From an uncultured Burkholderiales bacterium (lineage in GTDB: Bacteria; Pseudomonadota; Gammaproteobacteria; Burkholderiales; Burkholderiaceae_C): a stretch of DNA of 33,001 nt. The translations under genes and the position numbers were made by a program. The DNA lies in contig CALMYH010000121.1 in assembly GCA_937873395.1 (NCBI GenBank), forward strand, positions 1 to 33,001, given 5' to 3'. Within the stretch, counting starts at the first letter, position 1, and each line of letters starts with the position of its first letter. Below are positions 28,223-33,001 of this stretch, one piece after another. Below the pieces are notes generated by a model. That model made no database searches and was not told the origin of the DNA. It saw nothing but the letters and a program-made list of their open reading frames with translations.

Positions 28223-29836
28223 GTGCGTCAAGTGACTGCGTTCCAAATGCACCACCTTCGGTTTTGGGTGTCGGTGGCAGTCATCGTCGTCCAAGCGGTC
28301 GGGTTGTCCACGGCCTTTGATTTAGGCTCCCTCTTCGGGCGTGCTCAGGCCGCGGGTTTTGCGTGGCTGGGCCATGCGGGCTTGGCAGCAAAGGTGCTTA
28401 TCGCATGGTTTGCCGCGTTGATGGTGGCTGCAGGACCGCGCTGGTCGTACTGGGTCCGAACTCTTCACGACGCTCCCTTCGCCCACCGGCATCTTCTGCC
28501 ACTTGTCTTTCAAGTGGGCAGTTTCACCCTGTTATTTCTTCTCACGTACCAGATGTCAGTGGAGTCAACCCACTGGAACCTGGATTCTGCCCTTCCATAC
28601 CTGGTTTGGATCGGGTTGCTGGGGTTGGTCGGGCTGTTTTGGCTGACCTCTCTAGCTCCGACATCATTTTGGATCCGGTTCGCACGTGAGGAGACTCATG
28701 CCATCGCATTTGCCTGTGCTGTCGGCGTAATCGCATTCCTCTTCGCCTTGGTCACTCAGGATCTCTGGGATCCTCTAGGCGATGTCACTTTCAGCGCCGT
28801 GGCTTCGCTTCTGCGCTGGTTTTACACGGACGTCTTGGTTGAACCAGAGCACCGAATCATCGGTATTGATGAATTTCTTGTTGAAATAGCAGCTGCTTGC
28901 TCAGGGTATGAAGGCATCGGCCTTGTTCTGATTCTCTCAGGGTTTTATCTTTTTATATTTCACAAGGAATTTCTCTTCCCCCAGTCTTTGCTGTTGTTGC
29001 CCATTGGCGTTGTCACTATCTGGTCGTTCAATGTTGCTCGGATAGCGATACTTGTCGCCATTGGGGCCGAGATTTCACCAGAGTTGGCTGTGGATGGCTT
29101 TCACAGCCTTGCAGGTTGGATAGCTTTCGTCTTGGTCACCACATTTATGTTGCTGTTGGCACACAAAAGCCTTTTCTTCAGTCGCACTTCTTCGGCGTTT
29201 GGCAGGCATCCCATCAGCTTCAGAATGGCACTGCTGATCCCGCTGGTGGTATTGCTCGCGACCACGCTTATCACATCGGCCTTGACCATTACGGTGGACT
29301 GGTGGTATCCATTGAGGGTCGTTCTCACGGGTGGCGCACTGATTCTTCTTTGGCAACATTATGGCAGCATTCGATTTCGCATCAGCTGGTTTGCCGTCGG
29401 AGTTGGAACGCTCATTTTTTTGCTGTGGGTTATCATGGTTCCAACTGATCCCGCAAAAGACGAAGCTGTTGCTCAGCAATTGAGTGATATACCCTTCAGT
29501 CTCTTGGTTGCCTGGTTGATGTTCAGAGTCGTGGGCGCGGTCGTCACTGTATCCCTTGCCGAAGAGCTGGCCTTCAGGGGGTATCTTTTCGAGGTGCTTG
29601 CCAACAAACGAGGTGACGTGAGCTGGCCGCGCTTTCCTTGGTTTGCATTGATTCTCTCCTCGGTCCTTTTTGGCTTGCTTCACAGTGCGTGGCTCGCTGG
29701 CTTTCTGGCCGGGGTCGCTTACGGTCTGGTCCGGTGCTACCGCAACAACGTGGGCGATGCTTTTGTCGCCCACGCAACCACCAACGGACTGCTCTCCATT
29801 TATGTTCTAATCACTGCTGAATGGTCTACTTGGTAA
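28223..29836 (+). CDS. Exosortase fused to a CPBP/CAAX-type membrane protease (exosortase E type)
   Basis: 537 residues, inner membrane, with about a dozen TM helices. The exosortase half (about 1-320) has the catalytic triad: Cys226 in AAACSGYEG, Arg273 in FNVARI and His294 in DGFHSLAGW. The second half (about 335-537) is a CPBP intramembrane metalloprotease: Glu447-Glu448-x3-Arg452 (AEELAFRG), His487 in GLLHSAW, and His517/Asn521 near AHATTNG. I know this fusion as exosortase E/protease, paired with VPEID-CTERM proteins. It would cut the substrate at VPELDG and transfer or release it. The protease may trim or degrade the leftover tail (inference). The frame opens at GTG 28223. ATG 28247 is an alternative start. 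It is visibly less GC-rich than the core genes. Confidence 0.92.
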   Translation: MRQVTAFQMHHLRFWVSVAVIVVQAVGLSTAFDLGSLFGRAQAAGFAWLGHAGLAAKVLIAWFAALMVAAGPRWSYWVRTLHDAPFAHRHLLPLVFQVGSFTLLFLLTYQMSVESTHWNLDSALPYLVWIGLLGLVGLFWLTSLAPTSFWIRFAREETHAIAFACAVGVIAFLFALVTQDLWDPLGDVTFSAVASLLRWFYTDVLVEPEHRIIGIDEFLVEIAAACSGYEGIGLVLILSGFYLFIFHKEFLFPQSLLLLPIGVVTIWSFNVARIAILVAIGAEISPELAVDGFHSLAGWIAFVLVTTFMLLLAHKSLFFSRTSSAFGRHPISFRMALLIPLVVLLATTLITSALTITVDWWYPLRVVLTGGALILLWQHYGSIRFRISWFAVGVGTLIFLLWVIMVPTDPAKDEAVAQQLSDIPFSLLVAWLMFRVVGAVVTVSLAEELAFRGYLFEVLANKRGDVSWPRFPWFALILSSVLFGLLHSAWLAGFLAGVAYGLVRCYRNNVGDAFVAHATTNGLLSIYVLITAEWSTW

Positions 29837-30058
29837 TCTATCGCCCCAGAGGAATCCAAGGGCGGAATTATTTGCCAAGTCGCGGTTTCAAGCTCCAAGT
29901 ACAATGAAGTGATGATGGTAGATTTCAAAGTGAGCATGCAGTTCCTTAATCTGCTATTGGGTATGGTGATCACAATGAATGCAGCGCTTTCCCTGCCTTG
30001 TGACTCCGAAATAGAGACGCAGTGTATTGACCCAGCGGTTTCTGCACAGGTCAGGCTG

Positions 30059-30871
30059 CTATAGCATAAGCCTCAGCGGGGGTCTCATGGCCAGCGCCTG
30101 ATGAGGGCGCCGGTGGTTGTAGAAGCTGATCCAATCAGCGATCACGCGACTGGCGTGCTGCGGGGTTTCGAACCGGTGGCGATGCACGCATTGGTCCTTG
30201 AGCGTTCGGATCACGCGCTCGACCATGCCGTTTTGCTCCGGGCTGTAGGGGGTGATGAATTCCTGCTGCAATCCATAGCTCTTGGCCAGGGCCGTGTAGC
30301 TGCGGCTGGTGAACACCAGACCGTTGTCAGACCTCAGCAAGAACGGGTGCTTGACCCTGCCCAGGCAACCGTAGCGGGCGATCAGCGCTTGTTCCAAGGC
30401 CGCTTCAGCGGTCTTGGAACGCCCACTGCGGCTCAGGTGCCAACCCAGCAGTTCGCGGCTGTAGCAGTCGATCACCAGGGCCAGTGAGGCCCAACCATCA
30501 CGCCCAGCCCACACACGGCACAGATCGGTGGCCCAGCGCTCATCTGGCGCCAGGGCCACTGAGGGCAAGGCCTGAATGCGCAGCCTGAAGCCCACCGGGC
30601 GCTTGCGCACCTGCCAGCCCTTGAGCTGGAAAACGCGCTGCACGGTGTTCTTGTTGAAGCCGAGCAGGTACGCCACGGTGCGGTAACCGAACGACGGGTT
30701 CTCTTCAATCATCGCCTTGATGGGCTTGACGAAGTGATCCTGAACCTTCGGCGGCGCCTTGGTGCCGCGGTAGTACACCGTGCGCCGAGGCATGTCGAAC
30801 CACTGGCACAGCTTGACCAGGCTGACCTTGAACCCGTCTTGCGCCAATCCCTGCTGAAGGCTGAGGATCAT
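30059..30871 (-). CDS. IS3-family transposase OrfB (DDE integrase domain)
   Basis: 270 residues. The N-terminal helical region holds FDMPRRTVYYR and NPSFGYRTVAYLL (HTH_21-like), followed by an rve-type catalytic core. The core shows Asp in RWATDLCRV, Asp in LLRSDNGLVF and Glu in QNGMVERVIRTLK, the DDE triad with the conserved K/R seven residues on. The C-terminal YNHRRPHQALAMRPP is typical. It cuts and joins the element ends. The ATG overlaps the orfA stop as ATGA. I see no clear A6G slippery run at the junction, so coupling rather than a frameshifted fusion may supply OrfB. Confidence 0.95.
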   Translation of the reverse strand: MILSLQQGLAQDGFKVSLVKLCQWFDMPRRTVYYRGTKAPPKVQDHFVKPIKAMIEENPSFGYRTVAYLLGFNKNTVQRVFQLKGWQVRKRPVGFRLRIQALPSVALAPDERWATDLCRVWAGRDGWASLALVIDCYSRELLGWHLSRSGRSKTAEAALEQALIARYGCLGRVKHPFLLRSDNGLVFTSRSYTALAKSYGLQQEFITPYSPEQNGMVERVIRTLKDQCVHRHRFETPQHASRVIADWISFYNHRRPHQALAMRPPLRLML

Positions 30872-31209
30872 TTCTCGTCCTCGTTGCCCAGCAGGGAGGC
30901 CAGCTCTTTTCTGGCACGCAGCTCCAGCATGGCTTCGCCATAGGCCTCCTGCAGTTCGCGCAGTTGCTTCTCGTACTGCTCTTTGACTTCCAGGGGCTTG
31001 GTGCGCAGGGCGTTCTCCATGCCACGCTTGCCTTCATCAACCCACTGCTCCACCTCGGACGGGTTGAGATCGAAGGTCCGGCTGGCCTCCGAGATCGTGG
31101 TCTTGCCCTGGATGATGTCCAGGACCAGGGCCGTTTTACGCTTGGCCGTCCAGCGCTTGATGTCGTCTTCCATCAGGGTGCTCATCGTCGTTTCGTTCAA
31201 CGTTAACAC
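30868..31209 (-). CDS. IS3-family OrfA (DNA-binding subunit)
   Basis: 113 residues. A helix-turn-helix (about 15-60: KRKTALVLDIIQGKTTISEASRTFDLNPSEVEQW) is followed by a coiled-coil/leucine-rich stretch (VKEQYEKQLRELQEAYGEAMLELRARKEL) used for multimerisation. OrfA proteins bind the terminal repeats and regulate or join with OrfB. It starts 16 bases inside the right terminal repeat, and in-frame ATG codons downstream (MSTLMEDD) are alternative starts. Confidence 0.9.
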   Translation of the reverse strand: MLTLNETTMSTLMEDDIKRWTAKRKTALVLDIIQGKTTISEASRTFDLNPSEVEQWVDEGKRGMENALRTKPLEVKEQYEKQLRELQEAYGEAMLELRARKELASLLGNEDEK

Positions 31210-31379
31210 CTGAGCAGGAATTCACTGGGTCAATACAGCAGCGCATGAACGTGTTCTGGTCGGGTCACAATTTCACCGATCCGCCCGTCCCGGAATTCGT
31301 CGCAGAGATCGCCAGTGGCTTCGGCACCCCAATGCAATGGAACCGGCATAGCGTTTAAGGCGCGATTACCCTAGCAAGG

Positions 31380-33001
31380 CTACCGCTGAGCGGAATGGGT
31401 GCTGATTGCGGGAAGACCGAACCCTGCACGCACATGATTGATGACCGCTGCGGTAGTGAATCTCTGGTCCCAAGCGCCCCACCTGTTGTTTATCGCTCCC
31501 CGAAGAGAGGGTTGACTTGGCACACCATTGACGAACCACTCAATGGCCTGCTGTGGATTAGCTGGCGACACGCCGAGCGTTTGCATGTACGTAACTAGGT
31601 CTCGATTCGGATCAGGGTAGGCTATTCGTGTGTTGCTGCCGCGCGAAGGCACATATGCAGCGTAATTTGAAGTATAACCTGAAAACCATCCTGACTGCGC
31701 CGAACTGGAATAGAAGCGGTTGTTGGCTTCGTAGGTGAAGTCGTTGCTTTGCGCCTGAATCAGCGCACCGCCTGCCGGGCGTTGGAAGTCGTTGCGGCGA
31801 ATCAGGTACGGGCCGGTGATCGTGCCGGCGTGCTCTACTAGTGGAACAATGTTTGCGTTATAGAAAATGTTGTCTTGAACAGTGACATTGGTCACGGGCA
31901 AGGTGTTGCTCCCTGTCGTGTTTTCGTAATAGGTCAGAGACTGGCCTGCAAGAAAAATGTTCTGCTCGATAACCGCGTTCTTAATGTCATAGAGTACGTA
32001 GACGTCGCCTGGGTTATGAAGCGCCAGGTTGTAGCGCAGGTTCAGGAACGTACCTCTGTTGGCAGGGGTGCCTCCGGAGTACGAGCCGGTGCCTATATCA
32101 AAGCTTGCCAACCTGCTATTCAACACAAGATTTGCCTCGACGGTGCCAAGTCCACGTTGCCGGAAACCAACGCCAGGCGAGTTCGCGCTGATGTTTCGCC
32201 GCGAATCAATATCGCCAACGTCGTATTGAAAGTAGTTGTTATGCTCGACGCCACCCCCTCCGACATATCCGGCGGGATGCCACATGACGTTGTCCCAAAA
32301 GGTCATGTTTCCACGTCCGATATTCCCATTGGTAAACGTCCGGATACGGTGAAAACCAGACCGTGAAAAATCGAGCCCATCAGACACATCAAACGTAAAA
32401 TCAGCGGTCACGCTCGTATCTGGACCATTGAACAAAACCCCCTCAAACCTCGTTGTAAATCCCCGAATGGCTGCTGAACTGTTGGATGGAAAAGAAGAAA
32501 CATAGTGTGCAAGCAATTGATTGCCAGCCGTGGTTTGTGCATTCGGAAACAGATAGCCCACCTGCGGCCTCGGGCTGGTCGGGTCACCGTAAGCCGCCAC
32601 AATTATCCTGGCCGACGCGCTCGCCCCTGCCTTGTTCGTGAACAGGTTCTCTGCCCAAGTGTCGCCCCTGCGCAGCAGCATGACGTCCGCAGAACCGTTC
32701 CTGATCTGGGCCCATGCTGCTTGCAGCGTCCTGTACGGAGCGATCTGACCGACAGGGTCAAGCGGGCGGCCGCCGAGCTCTGGTGAATCGGGGCGATAGA
32801 CTTGCCCGGTGGAATTGTTGCCTTCGCTGGAAGACACGTAGACCACGCGGGAACCCGAGTAAGTAGGGCTATTGATGAGCGCATTCAGATCCGTCCAGCC
32901 ATCAGTGGTGCCCACACTGTCGCCAGAATTCATGGGCTGATCCGGCGCAGGTGCAGGTGCAGGTGCAGGTGCAGGTGCAGGTGCAGGTGCAGGTGCAGGT
33001 G
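31380..33001 (-). CDS. Secreted right-handed beta-helix protein with Pro-Ala linker (5' end outside window)
   Basis: At least 540 residues. The open frame runs off the window edge, so the true start and any signal peptide are not visible. The visible N-terminal part is a (Pro-Ala)n linker of at least 9 units, then DQPMNSGDS. From about 517 residues before the end the sequence is rich in Asn, Gly, Ser, Thr and aromatic residues, with repeated short strands such as NAVIEQNIFLAGQ and NVTVQDNIFYNAN. Those are turns of a parallel beta-helix like pectate lyases and polysaccharide-processing proteins. A role in cutting or binding the locus polysaccharide is inference. Internal ATG 32933 follows the linker and is unlikely to be the real start. 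The stop lies 21 bases from the convergent pseudogene end. Confidence 0.78.
   Translation of the reverse strand, partial: PAPAPAPAPAPAPAPAPAPDQPMNSGDSVGTTDGWTDLNALINSPTYSGSRVVYVSSSEGNNSTGQVYRPDSPELGGRPLDPVGQIAPYRTLQAAWAQIRNGSADVMLLRRGDTWAENLFTNKAGASASARIIVAAYGDPTSPRPQVGYLFPNAQTTAGNQLLAHYVSSFPSNSSAAIRGFTTRFEGVLFNGPDTSVTADFTFDVSDGLDFSRSGFHRIRTFTNGNIGRGNMTFWDNVMWHPAGYVGGGGVEHNNYFQYDVGDIDSRRNISANSPGVGFRQRGLGTVEANLVLNSRLASFDIGTGSYSGGTPANRGTFLNLRYNLALHNPGDVYVLYDIKNAVIEQNIFLAGQSLTYYENTTGSNTLPVTNVTVQDNIFYNANIVPLVEHAGTITGPYLIRRNDFQRPAGGALIQAQSNDFTYEANNRFYSSSAQSGWFSGYTSNYAAYVPSRGSNTRIAYPDPNRDLVTYMQTLGVSPANPQQAIEWFVNGVPSQPSLRGAINNRWGAWDQRFTTAAVINHVRAGFGLPAISTHSAQR
32947..33001 (-). repeat. Hexanucleotide tandem repeat encoding Pro-Ala linker
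   Basis: GCAGGT repeated nine times without error, reaching the window edge, so the full copy number is unknown. On the minus strand each unit encodes one Ala-Pro pair. Slippage changes linker length without shifting the frame. Confidence 0.95.

Larger units (their letters stand above)
30023..31237 (-). mobile_element. IS3-family insertion sequence, complete, 1215 bp
   Basis: Ends are TGTATTGACCCAG (30023-30035) and its exact complement (31225-31237), the perfect part of an imperfect terminal repeat of about 30 bases with IS3-style TG...CA ends. GCAG directly flanks both sides (30019-30022 and 31238-31241), a 4-base target duplication in the 3-5 base range of the family. It carries orfA and orfB on the minus strand, both intact, so the element may be active and recently inserted. 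I do not assign a named IS. Confidence 0.92.
29912..31358 (+). pseudogene. SGNH-like secreted protein fragment, split by an insertion sequence and truncated
   Basis: Bases 29912-30022 encode 37 codons from ATG ATG with a hydrophobic signal-like stretch (FLNLLLGMVITMNAALS). After removing the IS and one copy of the GCAG target duplication, reading continues in the same frame from 31242 for 38 codons to TAA at 31356-31358. The second part contains NVFWSGHNFTDPPVPEF and GTPMQWNRHSV. The FxxGHxxT/V block resembles VFHIGHSLVNRD of the lipoprotein at 26686-27630. So this was a related SGNH-like gene, but it also lacks its 3' part, because the joined frame ends after 75 residues. An alternative start at ATG 29936 is possible. 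The gene was probably dead or shortened before or after IS entry. Confidence 0.72.

Noticed and set aside
30860-30880. A programmed frameshift site between orfA and orfB of the insertion sequence
   Set aside because: No A6G or similar slippery run is present. The junction is an ATGA overlap, which fits translational coupling.
32947-33001. A CRISPR-like repeat at the window end
   Set aside because: It is an uninterrupted hexanucleotide microsatellite without spacers and lies in a coding frame.

Overview
The window looks like chromosomal DNA from a GC-rich betaproteobacterium of the Burkholderiales, most likely a Comamonadaceae member close to Hydrogenophaga. I infer this from gene content (recA-recX, a short type 2 argC, sucCD, a TctD/TctE-like two-component pair, SWIB-tailed topoisomerase III, TfpX/TfpZ-type pilin accessory protein) and from a GC-rich dispersed repeat. 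No database search was possible, so species level is a guess.

Region 1 to about 21 kb is mostly core genome. It holds the end of gapA, an operon SET methyltransferase-birA-SPOR protein on the minus strand, and divergent topB with a histone-H1-like tail and a SWIB domain. A glutathione S-transferase, a LysR regulator divergent from an omega-aminotransferase, and a histidine kinase/response regulator pair follow. Next come a MarR regulator divergent from recA-recX, then argC divergent from sucCD. Last is a four-gene signalling cluster: PP2C phosphatase, FHA protein, CHASE2 class III nucleotide cyclase, and class II cyclic-nucleotide phosphodiesterase. That cluster can make, degrade and probably gate a cyclic nucleotide signal.

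Region 21 to 24 kb is a small accessory segment. It has an RHH/PIN toxin-antitoxin pair with an operator palindrome, a type IV pilin gene with a sigma-54 promoter and three upstream dyads, its TfpX/TfpZ accessory gene, and the decayed remains of an MNT-HepT module.

Region 24 to 33 kb is an exopolysaccharide and protein-sorting locus. A minus-strand operon encodes an SGNH-like lipoprotein, a sugar-phosphate nucleotidyltransferase and a WcaJ-type polyprenyl-phosphate sugar transferase. Divergent from it are a 102-residue secreted protein ending in a VPELDG C-terminal sorting signal and an exosortase fused to a CPBP/CAAX-type membrane protease. This matches the exosortase E/VPEID-CTERM architecture and is the most interesting system here. 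A 1215-bp IS3-family element with 13-bp perfect terminal repeats and a 4-bp target duplication interrupts a truncated gene related to the SGNH-like lipoprotein. The window ends inside a secreted beta-helix protein gene with a hexanucleotide Pro-Ala repeat. By eye the exosortase-to-window-end stretch is less GC-rich than the core half, which suggests acquisition by transfer.
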